The position numbers and the translations under genes are program-made. Below the pieces are notes generated by a model. It saw only the letters and a program-made list of their open reading frames with translations, made no database searches and was not told the DNA's origin. A stretch of DNA of 64,000 nucleotides from an uncultured Porphyromonadaceae bacterium (GTDB lineage: Bacteria; Bacteroidota; Bacteroidia; Bacteroidales; Muribaculaceae). Below, piece after piece: positions 16,916 to 25,989 of the stretch; positions within the stretch are counted from its first letter, which is position 1, and every line of letters starts with the position of its first letter. Location: the NCBI GenBank assembly GCA_948467675.1, contig CAOKFI010000001.1, positions 196,351-260,350 of the forward strand. Reading direction: 5' to 3'.

Positions 16916-19072
16916 ATGAAGGTTTACGAAACTAATGAGATTAAAAACATAGCCTTGCTCGGCAGCAAAGGCTCGGGTAAAACCACACTCGCTGAAGCTA
17001 TGCTTTTCGAGTGTGGAGTTATAAAACGTCGCGGTTCGATAGAAGCCAAAAATACTGTGAGTGACTATTTCCCAGTAGAAAAGGAGTATGGTTATTCGGT
17101 GTTCTCAACGATATTCTATGCTGAATTTTTGGGTAAAAAACTCAATGTCATAGATTGTCCGGGTAGTGATGATTTTGTCGGTAATGCAATTACTGCGTTA
17201 AATGTCACAGACACAGGTGTGATCCTGATTGACGCGCAATATGGCGTAGAGGTCGGAACTCAAAATATATTCCGAACTACGGCCAACCTTAAAAAGCCGG
17301 TTATATTTGCCATGAACCAGCTTGATGGCGAAAAGGCTGATTATGAGAATGTATTAGAGCAGATGCGTGATATTTTCGGCAAGAAAGTCATTCCTATACA
17401 ATATCCGTTGGCGGTAGGGCCTGGCTTTAATGCCATGATAGACGTGCTGTTGATGAAGAAATATGAATGGGGACCGGACGGAGGTGTCCCGACTGTTTCA
17501 GACATTCCGGAAAGCGAAAAAGAACGTGCGCTAGAACTGCATCAGCAACTTGTAGAAGCTGCGGCAGAAAATGATGAGACCTTGATGGAGAAATTTTTCG
17601 ATCAGGGACATCTTACTGAGGACGAAATGCGTGAAGGTATTAGAAAAGGCCTTGTGGACCGTTCTATATTTCCGGTGTTCTGTGTAAGCGCATTGAAGGA
17701 TATGGGTGTCCGCCGTATGATGGAATTCCTTGGAAATGTCGTGCCGTTTGTAGAGGATATGCCTGCGCCGGTTGATACTGTAGGCGATGAAGTGAAACCT
17801 GATAGCAACGGGCCATTGAGTCTCTATATGTTTAAGACTACTGTAGAGCCTCATATCGGTGAGGTCAGCTATTTCAAAGTCATGTCCGGCACTCTTACTC
17901 CAGGCGTAGATCTGAACAATATCAATCGCGGTAGCAAGGAACGTATTGCCCAGATATATTGTGTATGCGGTCAGATAAAGACTCAGGCCGATAAATTATG
18001 TGCCGGTGACATCGGTGCAACTGTTAAGTTGAAAGATGTACGTACAGGCAACACTCTGGATGAGAAAGGTTGCGAATATCTTTTTGACTTCATTAAATAT
18101 CCGGCTCCGAAATATCAGCGCGCCATACGTCCGGTGACGGAAAGCGATGCGGAAAAGTTAAGTGAAATACTTACCCGTATGCATGAGGAAGATCCTACCT
18201 GGGAAGTCGAGCAGTCCAAGGAATTGAAACAGACAATACTTTCCGGTCAGGGTGAATTCCATCTGCGTACTTTGAAATGGCGCGTGGAGAACAATGATAA
18301 ACTGCCTATAGTGTTCGATGAGCCTAAGATTCCATATCGTGAAACAATAACAAAGGCATCCCGTGCTGATTATCGTCACAAGAAGCAGTCGGGTGGTGCC
18401 GGCCAGTTCGGTGAAGTGCACCTGATTGTCGAACCGTATACTGAAGGTATGCCGGCTCCTGATACATATAAGTTCGGGAATCAGGAATACAAGATGAGTG
18501 TACGTGATACTCAGGAAATACCGTTGGCCTGGGGGGGCAAGCTCGTGGTATGCAATTGTATTGTAGGCGGAGCTATCGATGCCAGATTTATCCCTGCCAT
18601 TGTTAAAGGATTGATGGATCGAATGGAGCAGGGGCCGCTTACCGGATCTTATGCGCGTGATGTACGTGTATGCATATATGACGGAAAAATGCATCCTGTG
18701 GACTCGAACGAGATCTCATTCCGCCTTGCAGGGCGAAATGCTTTCAGCGAGGCATTCAGAAACGCCAATCCAAAGGTGCTTGAGCCTGTATATGATGTCG
18801 AGGTATTCGTGCCTGCGGATGTAATGGGCGATGTAATGAGTGACCTTCAGGGGCGTCGTGCGATAATTATGGGAATGTCGAGTGAAAACGGTTTTGAGAA
18901 GATTTCAGCACGCGTTCCTCTGAAAGAGATGGCCTCCTATTCGACAGCCTTGAGCTCTATTACAGGCGGGCGTTCGTCATTTACCATGAAATTCTCGAGC
19001 TACGAACTTGTACCTGGCGATGTCCAGGAGAAGCTGCTCAAAGAATATGCCGAGCAGAATACAGAAGATTGA
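16916..19072 (+). CDS. fusA2: Elongation factor G paralogue EF-G2
   Basis: A 718-aa translation factor with all EF-G domains, but with altered GTPase motifs. The P-loop GSKGSGKT (16-23) is intact. Switch I has EKEYGYSVFST where EF-G has RGIT. The G3 motif is DCPGSDDF (80-87), so the His of DTPGHVDF that activates the water is Ser84. G4 is NQLD (134-137), not NKxD. I recognise this pattern as Bacteroides EF-G2, described as supporting translocation without GTP hydrolysis and needed for gut colonisation. It is monocistronic, with a strong terminator behind it. The canonical fusA, expected in a ribosomal operon, is not in the window. Confidence 0.92.
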   Translation: MKVYETNEIKNIALLGSKGSGKTTLAEAMLFECGVIKRRGSIEAKNTVSDYFPVEKEYGYSVFSTIFYAEFLGKKLNVIDCPGSDDFVGNAITALNVTDTGVILIDAQYGVEVGTQNIFRTTANLKKPVIFAMNQLDGEKADYENVLEQMRDIFGKKVIPIQYPLAVGPGFNAMIDVLLMKKYEWGPDGGVPTVSDIPESEKERALELHQQLVEAAAENDETLMEKFFDQGHLTEDEMREGIRKGLVDRSIFPVFCVSALKDMGVRRMMEFLGNVVPFVEDMPAPVDTVGDEVKPDSNGPLSLYMFKTTVEPHIGEVSYFKVMSGTLTPGVDLNNINRGSKERIAQIYCVCGQIKTQADKLCAGDIGATVKLKDVRTGNTLDEKGCEYLFDFIKYPAPKYQRAIRPVTESDAEKLSEILTRMHEEDPTWEVEQSKELKQTILSGQGEFHLRTLKWRVENNDKLPIVFDEPKIPYRETITKASRADYRHKKQSGGAGQFGEVHLIVEPYTEGMPAPDTYKFGNQEYKMSVRDTQEIPLAWGGKLVVCNCIVGGAIDARFIPAIVKGLMDRMEQGPLTGSYARDVRVCIYDGKMHPVDSNEISFRLAGRNAFSEAFRNANPKVLEPVYDVEVFVPADVMGDVMSDLQGRRAIIMGMSSENGFEKISARVPLKEMASYSTALSSITGGRSSFTMKFSSYELVPGDVQEKLLKEYAEQNTED

Positions 19073-19089
19073 TCATTCTGACATTTACA

Positions 19090-19126
19090 ACAATAAAGGC
19101 ATCCGGAAACCGGATGCCTTTATTGT
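19090..19126. terminator. Bidirectional terminator between EF-G2 and rlmB
   Basis: A perfect 17-bp stem (19090-19106 with 19110-19126) and an AAA loop. The outer part is A/T-rich on both arms, so it can end transcription from both the convergent EF-G2 and rlmB genes. Confidence 0.93.
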
Positions 19127-19142
19127 TGTATTAATACGGAAT

Positions 19143-19901
19143 CTATATGACCTCCATGTCGGCATTCAAGCGCTGTCGTACAACTTCATACATCAGGATT
19201 CCGGCCGCGACTGAGACATTGAGGGAGCTAATCTTGCCAAACATAGGTATCGATACGAATCCATCGCATAGCTTTAAAACTTCCGGTGATATTCCTACAT
19301 CCTCAGCGCCCATTACAAGTGCGACAGGTACCGTATAGTCAGCTTGCGTATAGTTTATATCAGCCTTTTCGCTTACTGCTACGATCTGATATCCGTTATC
19401 TTTTAAAAAACGTATGGCGCCGACTGTAGAACGCTCACGACACACCGGCAGGTGGTGTAACGCTCCGGCTGATGTCTTTATCGCATCTCCGTTCACTCCG
19501 ACACTTCCATGTTCGGGTATTACAATGGCATCGGCACCGGCACATTCGCAGGTCCGTGCTATCGCGCCGAAATTGCGCACATCTGTTATTCCGTCAAGTA
19601 CAACTATGAAAGGCAGATTCCCTTCTTCATATATCTGAGGAACCAGATGATCCAAACGATGATATGTCACAGCCGACAGTATGGCCAATACTCCCTGATG
19701 GTTCTTCTTGCGTGTGATCTTATCGATCTTCTGTACCGGTACGCGTTGTACCGGGATACGGTATCGTTTGACCATTTCCAGCAGTTCTCCGATCAGATCG
19801 CCATGCAGATCCTTTTTTATAAGAATCTTATCAATGTCTTTACCGGCATCGATAGCCTCCATTGCGGCACGTATGCCGAATATATATTCATTCCGTTCCA
19901 T
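19143..19901 (-). CDS. rlmB: 23S rRNA (guanosine-2'-O-)-methyltransferase RlmB
   Basis: A 252-aa SPOUT-class enzyme that 2'-O-methylates a guanosine in 23S rRNA (G2251 in E. coli). The N-terminal substrate-binding domain starts EYIFGIRAAMEAIDAG. The knotted catalytic part carries DGITDVRNFGAIARTCECAGADAI, SAGALHHLPV, MGAEDVGIS and IPMFGKISSLNVSVAAGI, the SAM-binding knot. The length is normal. It is the last gene of the dnaN-to-rlmB operon, 4 bp after recN. Other TrmH-family 2'-O-methylases are similar, so the exact target is not certain. Confidence 0.9.
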   Translation of the reverse strand: MERNEYIFGIRAAMEAIDAGKDIDKILIKKDLHGDLIGELLEMVKRYRIPVQRVPVQKIDKITRKKNHQGVLAILSAVTYHRLDHLVPQIYEEGNLPFIVVLDGITDVRNFGAIARTCECAGADAIVIPEHGSVGVNGDAIKTSAGALHHLPVCRERSTVGAIRFLKDNGYQIVAVSEKADINYTQADYTVPVALVMGAEDVGISPEVLKLCDGFVSIPMFGKISSLNVSVAAGILMYEVVRQRLNADMEVI

Positions 19902-19905
19902 TCTG

Positions 19906-21579
19906 TTACTGTTTATTTAGTGTTGATTTGAGCAGGGACCGGGCATTGGCACGTGCTGCCTCGTCGGTTACAGATCCGCTGAGCATAACAGCGAGCTCGT
20001 CGATACGCTCATCAGAATTCAATTTTTTTATTCTTGTAAGTGTGGACTGATCGTCATCCTCTTTGAACACCTTATAATGATGTGCGCCTTTGGCGGCTAC
20101 CTGCGGCAGATGAGTGATCGTCATAACCTGGATGTTCTCGGCTATGGATTGCATCATTTCTCCCATCCTGTTGGCGACATCTCCTGATACGCCGGTATCG
20201 ATTTCATCGAATATTATGGATGGCAACTGCATCTTGTCTGCTATTATAGTCTTGATCGATAGCATAAGACGAGAGATCTCGCCTCCTGACGCAGCGCCAC
20301 TTACAGCCATTAATGGCTGATTCTTATTGAAGGAGAACAGAAACTGCACAGTGTCAGCGCCAGACGATGACATATCGGTCGGCTCAACGCTGACTTTGCA
20401 GGATAGATTTTTCATCCCAAGCGGCAGAGCCCTCCGTTGTAGTTCCTCTGCAAACCTGATAGCTTCATCCTGACGACGTTTTGATAATGCCTGGGCGCTT
20501 TCACGCGCTAATGCACGTGCACGTTTTACCTCACGCTGTAGCTCTTCGAGAGTAGACTCGCTATTGTCTATGGCATCAAGACGGCTTTTCAGTTCGTCCC
20601 TTATATTTATCAACTCCGCTACGGAACTGACCCTGTGTCTGTGCTGAAGCGAATATATAGAATTCAGACGGTCTTCAATGGATTCAAGTTCATCCGGATC
20701 CGCTTGGAGATTGTTGTCATATTCGTTTAGCGTTTCTGCAATATCCTGGATTTCTATGCGTGCGCTCTCAAGCCGTTCGCCTAACGAGGATGCTTCATCT
20801 ATGGCTCCGTTAAGGTTCTCGCAGCATTCTTCGGCAACTGTGAGTTGTGACAAGACATTCTGATCTGCATTTGTAAGAGCGTCGAGAGCCTCGTTTAGAG
20901 TAGATTTGATCTCATTCATATTCGATAGCAGGGCGCGTTCGCGCTCCAGCTCCTCTTGTTCGCCGTCGACAAGTTGTAGTTCTTCGAGCTGACTCAGCTG
21001 AAAACGAGTAAATTCTTCATCGTCGGCATTTTTCTGAGCCGCACGACGGATCTCGTTATAACGGCGTACTGCATCACGATAGGCTGAAAAGCGAAGTCTA
21101 TATTCCTTGAGCAGATCGTGATTTGCGGCAAGATTGTCTATGATTGCCAGTTGGTATTCGGCGCTTTGCAACAGTTGGTTCTGATGCTGTGAGTGTATGT
21201 CTATCAGTTGTCGGCTGACAGCTTCCAGAATCGACAATGTTACCGGTGAATCATTGATGAATGCGCGTGACCGGCCGGCTGGAGCTATTTCTCGGCGCAA
21301 TATGCATTGCGAGGCATCCCACTCTATGTCGTTCGATTCAAAATATTCTTTTAGTGCAGGATATTCGTCAACCGTAAATATGGCCTCAATTACGGATTTC
21401 CGGTTGGTATCGCGTACGACTTTAGTATCAGCGCGGCCACCCATGAGCAAAGACAGTGCTCCAAGCATAATGGACTTTCCGGCACCGGTTTCGCCTGTTA
21501 TGATATTGAATCCGGAATGGAAGTCAATGTCAAGACTGTCAATCAGGGCGTAATTGGATATGTGTAGAGTCTGAAGCAT
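19906..21579 (-). CDS. recN: DNA repair protein RecN
   Basis: A 557-aa SMC-like ATPase for double-strand break repair. The Walker A motif GETGAGKSIMLGAL is near residues 29-42, and the signature and Walker B appear late in the chain (SGGEISRLMLSIK, PSIIFDEIDTGVSGDVA). Between them lies a long coiled coil (about 150-360). The sequence HISNYALIDSLDIDFHSGFNII at the N-terminus is typical. It lies 9 bp after the DUF4835 gene and 4 bp before rlmB. Confidence 0.97.
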   Translation of the reverse strand: MLQTLHISNYALIDSLDIDFHSGFNIITGETGAGKSIMLGALSLLMGGRADTKVVRDTNRKSVIEAIFTVDEYPALKEYFESNDIEWDASQCILRREIAPAGRSRAFINDSPVTLSILEAVSRQLIDIHSQHQNQLLQSAEYQLAIIDNLAANHDLLKEYRLRFSAYRDAVRRYNEIRRAAQKNADDEEFTRFQLSQLEELQLVDGEQEELERERALLSNMNEIKSTLNEALDALTNADQNVLSQLTVAEECCENLNGAIDEASSLGERLESARIEIQDIAETLNEYDNNLQADPDELESIEDRLNSIYSLQHRHRVSSVAELINIRDELKSRLDAIDNSESTLEELQREVKRARALARESAQALSKRRQDEAIRFAEELQRRALPLGMKNLSCKVSVEPTDMSSSGADTVQFLFSFNKNQPLMAVSGAASGGEISRLMLSIKTIIADKMQLPSIIFDEIDTGVSGDVANRMGEMMQSIAENIQVMTITHLPQVAAKGAHHYKVFKEDDDQSTLTRIKKLNSDERIDELAVMLSGSVTDEAARANARSLLKSTLNKQ

Positions 21580-21588
21580 CGACAGTTA

Positions 21589-22503
21589 TTATTTGTTTAC
21601 TCCTTTTTTGATCATGTTCAGCCGGTTTCCTTCTGTCGGATATAGGCCGTATAGCAGTTCATATACTTTATCCCGTTCGGCTTGCGGCGATTTTGTATAT
21701 AGATTGACAAGTTCGTCGAGTTTTGCATCTTTAAACATCGACAGCATCACCGACATGGGTGCTATATCATATATTTTCTTCAATATATCAAGCGAGGACG
21801 TGATTTTTGCGCGGCCTTTGTCTGGGCTTAGAGCCATTTCGTCTAAACCTCCGCGGTGATACTGGTATAGCAAGTCCCGGATCGACGAAGTCGACGGTTG
21901 GGTAAAGCCGTCTAATACCGAAGACCGGTTTTTCGTATCCTCGAATGCTTTCCATCCGGTCTCGCCTGCCGACTGAGCCATCTGTACGATCATTTTAGCA
22001 CGTTCATAGAAAGGGTCTCCACCACGAGGAGAAAACGAGTCGAAGTCAACCGCCAATATCAGATATGCATAAAAGTTCAGTATAGCCATGAGGTTGCTTT
22101 CCATCTGTGTCTCGGAAAATATCAGCGGCTCATTCTCCCTGTATGTAAACTCAATTTTGTTATCTTTGAAATTGATAAGGGTGGTCGTATATGACGTATT
22201 GTAGACCGGACGGCTGGATTGTATCTGCAGGTCTCCTGTAAAAGTGTCGTCGGTGTAGTCTTTGACTGTCAGAAACAGGCGGCACTCTATTTTTTCATTC
22301 GGAGCTATCTGAGCCTGTGAGAATTTCGTCGTATTCATATAGTCGTTGATAGCCTGTTTCAGTGTATTGAACACTTCTTTGTTAGTACCTTCGACTTGTT
22401 CCGAATTTACTTCTACAGTACAATTCAATTCCTGTGCGCGTGTAGAACCTGCAGCGCACAGGAATATGACAATGGCCGTAAATATATGTTTAAGCCTCAT
22501 CAA
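21589..22503 (-). CDS. DUF4835 family exported protein
   Basis: A 304-aa protein with a signal peptide (to about STRAQ, residue 24) and then QELNCTVEVNSEQVEGTN, the start typical of DUF4835. The function is unknown. The body has a beta-rich N-terminal half and a helical C-terminal half. Its place between coaBC and recN is conserved in Bacteroidetes, and its 5' end overlaps coaBC by 14 bp, so the two are translationally coupled. Membership in a conserved operon does not show a shared function. Confidence 0.88.
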   Translation of the reverse strand: MMRLKHIFTAIVIFLCAAGSTRAQELNCTVEVNSEQVEGTNKEVFNTLKQAINDYMNTTKFSQAQIAPNEKIECRLFLTVKDYTDDTFTGDLQIQSSRPVYNTSYTTTLINFKDNKIEFTYRENEPLIFSETQMESNLMAILNFYAYLILAVDFDSFSPRGGDPFYERAKMIVQMAQSAGETGWKAFEDTKNRSSVLDGFTQPSTSSIRDLLYQYHRGGLDEMALSPDKGRAKITSSLDILKKIYDIAPMSVMLSMFKDAKLDELVNLYTKSPQAERDKVYELLYGLYPTEGNRLNMIKKGVNK

Positions 22504-23707
22504 TGTGCAGATATTTGTTAATGAGGGTATCCAGGATGTCGGCCGCGACTTCCGGTTTGGATTTCAGAGAGAAATCATATCTGTCATTGTCGGAAGTGAA
22601 GATTGTTATTTTGTTGGTATCGGTTCCAAATCCAGCCCCTTTGTCCTGAAGTGAGTTCAGTACGATCATATCGAGATTCTTGCGTGCGAGTTTGTCTTTT
22701 GCGTTGAACTCGACATTGTCGGTCTCAAGAGCGAACCCCACAAGTAGTTGTCCCGTGCGTTTCTTCTTTCCCAATTCGGCTGCAATATCAGGGTTCTTGA
22801 CTAATGTAATGATTGGAATCTCGTCTTTTTCTCTCTTTATCTTGGATCTTGCGCATTCAGAAGGAGCATAGTCAGCTACGGCAGCCGACATAATCGCAAT
22901 ATCGGCTGCTGCGAATTCGGCTACAGTAGCTGCTTCCATTTCCTTGGCTGATTCAACGTTGATCACTTTGATGTCAGGGCTGGAGACTTTGACAGACACC
23001 GGTCCGCTGACAATGGTAACATCTGCGCCACGGCGGAATGCCTCTTCAGCAATGGCATAACCCATTTTGCCGGAAGAATAGTTGCCTATAAACCGGACTG
23101 GATCTATTTTTTCGTATGTCGGACCAGCTGTAATGACTACTTTTTTGCCTCTAAGAGATTTTTTTACTGAAAAAAAATCGGACAGGACTTTTACGATCTG
23201 CTCAGGTTCCTCCATGCGCCCTTTGCCTACAAGATGACTGGCCAGTTCTCCAGTGCCCGGTTCGATAATGTGGTTGCCGTAGGAACGTAACAACTCTATG
23301 TTGTGTTGTGTCGACGGATGTGCCATCATATCGAGATCCATTGCAGGTGCGATGAATACAGGTGCTTTTGCCGAAAGATATGTCGTGATCAGCATGTTGT
23401 CGGCTACACCGTGTGCCATTTTGGCAATTGACGAAGCAGTGGCTGGCGCGATGACCATAGCATCGACCCATAGTCCCAGGTCGACATGGCTATGCCATTC
23501 GCCTGTATTAGCGCTAAAAAACTCACTTACTACAGGTTTGCCACTCAAAGCCGACAGTGTAACAGGCGTTATGAATTCTTTCCCGGACGGTGTGATTACG
23601 ACCTGCACCTCTGCTCCGGCTTTGATCAGCAGACGCAGCAGGTATACAGATTTATATGCTGCGATACCTCCGGAGATTCCTAATATTATATGTTTGCCTT
23701 TGAGCAT
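22490..23707 (-). CDS. coaBC: Bifunctional phosphopantothenoylcysteine decarboxylase/synthetase
   Basis: A 405-aa cytoplasmic enzyme for two steps of CoA synthesis. The N-terminal flavin domain (CoaC) shows LGISGGIAAYKS, the catalytic His in EWHSHVDLG and the substrate clamp PAMDLDMMAHP. The C-terminal CoaB domain shows ITAGPTYEKIDPVRFIGNYSSGKMGYA, KIKREKD and LLVGFALET. The ATG at 23707 was chosen; a GTG at 23719 would add four residues and overlap the exonuclease stop. The gap to the upstream exonuclease is 1 bp. Confidence 0.96.
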   Translation of the reverse strand: MLKGKHIILGISGGIAAYKSVYLLRLLIKAGAEVQVVITPSGKEFITPVTLSALSGKPVVSEFFSANTGEWHSHVDLGLWVDAMVIAPATASSIAKMAHGVADNMLITTYLSAKAPVFIAPAMDLDMMAHPSTQHNIELLRSYGNHIIEPGTGELASHLVGKGRMEEPEQIVKVLSDFFSVKKSLRGKKVVITAGPTYEKIDPVRFIGNYSSGKMGYAIAEEAFRRGADVTIVSGPVSVKVSSPDIKVINVESAKEMEAATVAEFAAADIAIMSAAVADYAPSECARSKIKREKDEIPIITLVKNPDIAAELGKKKRTGQLLVGFALETDNVEFNAKDKLARKNLDMIVLNSLQDKGAGFGTDTNKITIFTSDNDRYDFSLKSKPEVAADILDTLINKYLHIDEA

Positions 23708-23708
23708 T

Positions 23709-24470
23709 TTATTTAGCACGCATTTTTATGGCGGTGATAACCTTTTTTGTATTGGCCGGAAAGTCTCCTTGCATCATCCATCCGTAATAGCCGGTATCGC
23801 GGGCGAATACTTCCGATACAAGCTGTCCTTTATATTTGCCGAAATTGAATATCTCCTTTTTATCATTGTTGTATATGATTCGTCCTGCCAGATCCACATT
23901 GTGATTCTGAGTGGAGAATTCTGATAAAAAGGGGATATCGTTATTCAGATCCGGGTATCTGTCAAGCTGAGCTTTCAGGACCTCGTATGTGGCACGTGTA
24001 TCGGCAGATGCGGAATGGGCTTCTGTGAGATCCTTGCCGCAATAAAACTTGTAGGCTGCCGTAAGTGTGCGTTGTTCCATCTTATGGAATATGGTCTGCA
24101 CATCTACGAACCGGCAACGTGTACAATCGAAATCGATGCCTACGCGAGCCAGTTCTTCGACAAGTAATGGAACATCGAATCGATTGGAATTGAATCCGCC
24201 GATGTCGCATCCGGTAAAAGCTTCGACGATCGAATGCGCCACTTGTTTTAATGTCGGGCAGTCGGCGACATCTTCATCCGTTATATGATGGACAGCAGTC
24301 GCTTCTGCCGGGATAGGCATCTCCGGATTGATACGCATCGTTTTTTCGGTCTCTCGGCCATCCGGAAAAACCTTTATATATGACAGCTCTACGATCCGGT
24401 CATGTTGAAGGTTGGTTCCGGTAGTCTCGAGATCGAAAAAAATTATTGGACGAGTAAGTTTGAGTTCCAT
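23709..24470 (-). CDS. DEDDh 3'-5' exonuclease, Pol III epsilon-like
   Basis: A 253-aa protein with a full set of exonuclease motifs: FFDLETTG (Asp13, Glu15), FNSNRFDVPLL, and the HSASADTRAT segment with His and Asp of ExoIII. After the nuclease fold (about residue 190) comes a C-terminal part with FNFGKYKGQLVSEV and GYYGWMM, an FGKYKG module also seen in DUF3820-type proteins. It lies 4 bp after dnaN. A role as proofreading or clamp-linked nuclease is plausible from fold and position, but not shown. Confidence 0.85.
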   Translation of the reverse strand: MELKLTRPIIFFDLETTGTNLQHDRIVELSYIKVFPDGRETEKTMRINPEMPIPAEATAVHHITDEDVADCPTLKQVAHSIVEAFTGCDIGGFNSNRFDVPLLVEELARVGIDFDCTRCRFVDVQTIFHKMEQRTLTAAYKFYCGKDLTEAHSASADTRATYEVLKAQLDRYPDLNNDIPFLSEFSTQNHNVDLAGRIIYNNDKKEIFNFGKYKGQLVSEVFARDTGYYGWMMQGDFPANTKKVITAIKMRAK

Positions 24471-24474
24471 TTGT

Positions 24475-25605
24475 TTAAAAATCAGATACGTTCATGGGCA
24501 TCAGAAGCATCAGCAGTTCGCTGTCGGCTCCATTTTCAGAGGGCAGGAATACGCCTGGACGGCTGGGATCTGATAGCTTGATAACCACATCGGTGGTTGT
24601 CAGAGTTCCGAATATCTCCATCAGATACGGTGCACTGAATCCTATGACCATGTCGGACCCGGTAAATTCGCAAGGAACAGATTCAATCGCTTGGGTACAA
24701 TAGTTTTTATCAGTAGCTTTGAGGGTTACTTTGTCTGGCGATATCTTGAATTTGACAAGTCCATGACCGGGATCAACAAATACTCCCACACGGCGGACTG
24801 CGGCAAGGAACGACTGACGGTCGACTGTAAGTACAAACGGATTATTAGATGGTATAACACGGTTATAATCAGGGAATGTGCCTTTGAGCAGACTGCATGA
24901 GAATGTGTATGATGGAGTTTCGAGCATAGCGCTCTTGGAATCGATTGTGACTTTGATTTCCGTATCTTTTGGAAATACATTCTTTATTACAGTCGCGGGC
25001 TTCAATGGCAGGATACAGGAGCCTTCCTCGCCAGGCTGTGACATTGAGTTGCGGTATTTTACCATTTTGCGGGTGTCGGTGGCGACAAACGTAATTCCGT
25101 CGGGTTTGATATCCCACAGGATGCCCATCATCTGAGGGCGCAGATCATCGTTGCCGACAGCAAACAGAGTATTGTCAATGCCACGGATTATCTGCTCGCT
25201 CGGGCATGAGAATGAAATTTTCTCAGTTTCTTCATCTTCCGGATTACGTTGCGGGTATTCGTTTCCATTTATACCTACAAAACTGTAATTGCCATTGGGG
25301 TAGGTGATCTCTATAGCCAGACTGTTGTCATCGATTTCGAATGTTATACCTATGTCCGGCATTGATTTGAGCAGGTCTACAACTCTACGGGCATCTACGC
25401 AGAATTTTCCTGATCCTTCAGCCTCTGTCACCGGAACACGTGCGGTCAGTGTATTCTCTAAATCAGACGCCGTAATGGTCAGGGTGTCGCCATCAAGCTC
25501 AAATAGGAAATTATTGAGGATTACCAACGCATTTTTGGAGTTGATGACCTTGCTTACAGCTGATACATAGCTATAAAGAGTCTTGCTCGGAACATTGAAT
25601 TTCAT
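24475..25605 (-). CDS. dnaN: DNA polymerase III beta sliding clamp
   Basis: A 376-aa clamp that holds the replicase on DNA. The three tandem clamp domains are present, with SGKFCVDARRVVDLLKSMP, GTFPDYNRVIPSNNPF and the C-terminal LLMPMNVSDF as landmarks. The start MKFNVPSKTL at 25605 was preferred; an in-frame start at 25722 adds 39 residues with no clamp homology and lies upstream of the -7 box at 25680-25687. It leads the operon dnaN / exonuclease / coaBC / DUF4835 / recN / rlmB. Confidence 0.97.
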   Translation of the reverse strand: MKFNVPSKTLYSYVSAVSKVINSKNALVILNNFLFELDGDTLTITASDLENTLTARVPVTEAEGSGKFCVDARRVVDLLKSMPDIGITFEIDDNSLAIEITYPNGNYSFVGINGNEYPQRNPEDEETEKISFSCPSEQIIRGIDNTLFAVGNDDLRPQMMGILWDIKPDGITFVATDTRKMVKYRNSMSQPGEEGSCILPLKPATVIKNVFPKDTEIKVTIDSKSAMLETPSYTFSCSLLKGTFPDYNRVIPSNNPFVLTVDRQSFLAAVRRVGVFVDPGHGLVKFKISPDKVTLKATDKNYCTQAIESVPCEFTGSDMVIGFSAPYLMEIFGTLTTTDVVIKLSDPSRPGVFLPSENGADSELLMLLMPMNVSDF

Positions 25606-25679
25606 ATCTATGGTATATTTAATTGATTTACGTCTTTTAATGACACCCGCGATATAACAAGCGCCGGTATTCAACCATA

Positions 25680-25687
25680 CAAAGATA
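25680..25687 (-). promoter_or_regulatory. -7 box for the dnaN operon
   Basis: The minus strand reads TATCTTTG. It predicts a leader of about 65-70 nt. No TTTG is found 19-21 bp upstream, so the -33 element is weak or absent. Confidence 0.5.
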
Positions 25688-25921
25688 AATAAATATTGGG
25701 TAATCCAGGCTCGGTTGAACAAATTTTAATGGGAACCCAGCCTGCGGTCAGACGGGCTGATGAAGTAAAATGATCGACGTCAGGAGTGACCCACTGCAAT
25801 GGATGTTTCAAATGCCTGAACGTAATTGTACATGCCGACGAGGGTAGGGCGATATCTTTTGTCCCGGCAAGATGCACATGTATGCGATAACTGAGTCTCC
25901 GAGGCTTTGTCCCGAAATCGA
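25688..25921. other. Unassigned intergenic stretch upstream of dnaN
   Basis: No convincing gene was found here. A 114-codon frame on the minus strand (26015-25671) begins inside the hexosaminidase end and has no recognisable protein features. A short CAGCC/GGCTG inverted repeat lies near 25738-25760. It may be an extended promoter region or an unrecognised small RNA. Confidence 0.3.
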
Positions 25922-25965
25922 AAAGCGAGAACTCCGGAGGTCGATATATCCGGGGTTCCCGCTTT
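25922..25965 (-). terminator. Terminator of the hexosaminidase gene
   Basis: A 17-bp stem with a 10-nt loop: AAAGCGAGAACTCCGGA (25922-25938) against 25949-25965, with one mismatch and one G-U pair when read as minus-strand RNA. The minus strand continues TTTTCGATTT after the hairpin. It lies 25 bp past the hexosaminidase stop. Confidence 0.75.
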
Positions 25966-25989
25966 GTCAATTGGTTTCGATTGGTTCGC

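Noticed and set aside
19090..19126. Possible repeat element or attachment site
   Set aside because: The exact hairpin with A/T flanks between convergent genes is fully explained as a bidirectional terminator.
24475..25722. 39-residue N-terminal extension of DnaN
   Set aside because: The extension lies upstream of the -7 box at 25680-25687 and is not part of any sliding clamp.
25922..25965. Hairpin as a small RNA or mobile-element end
   Set aside because: It lies 25 bp past a stop and is followed by a T-rich run on the gene strand, so terminator is the simpler reading; no matching end or transposase is near.
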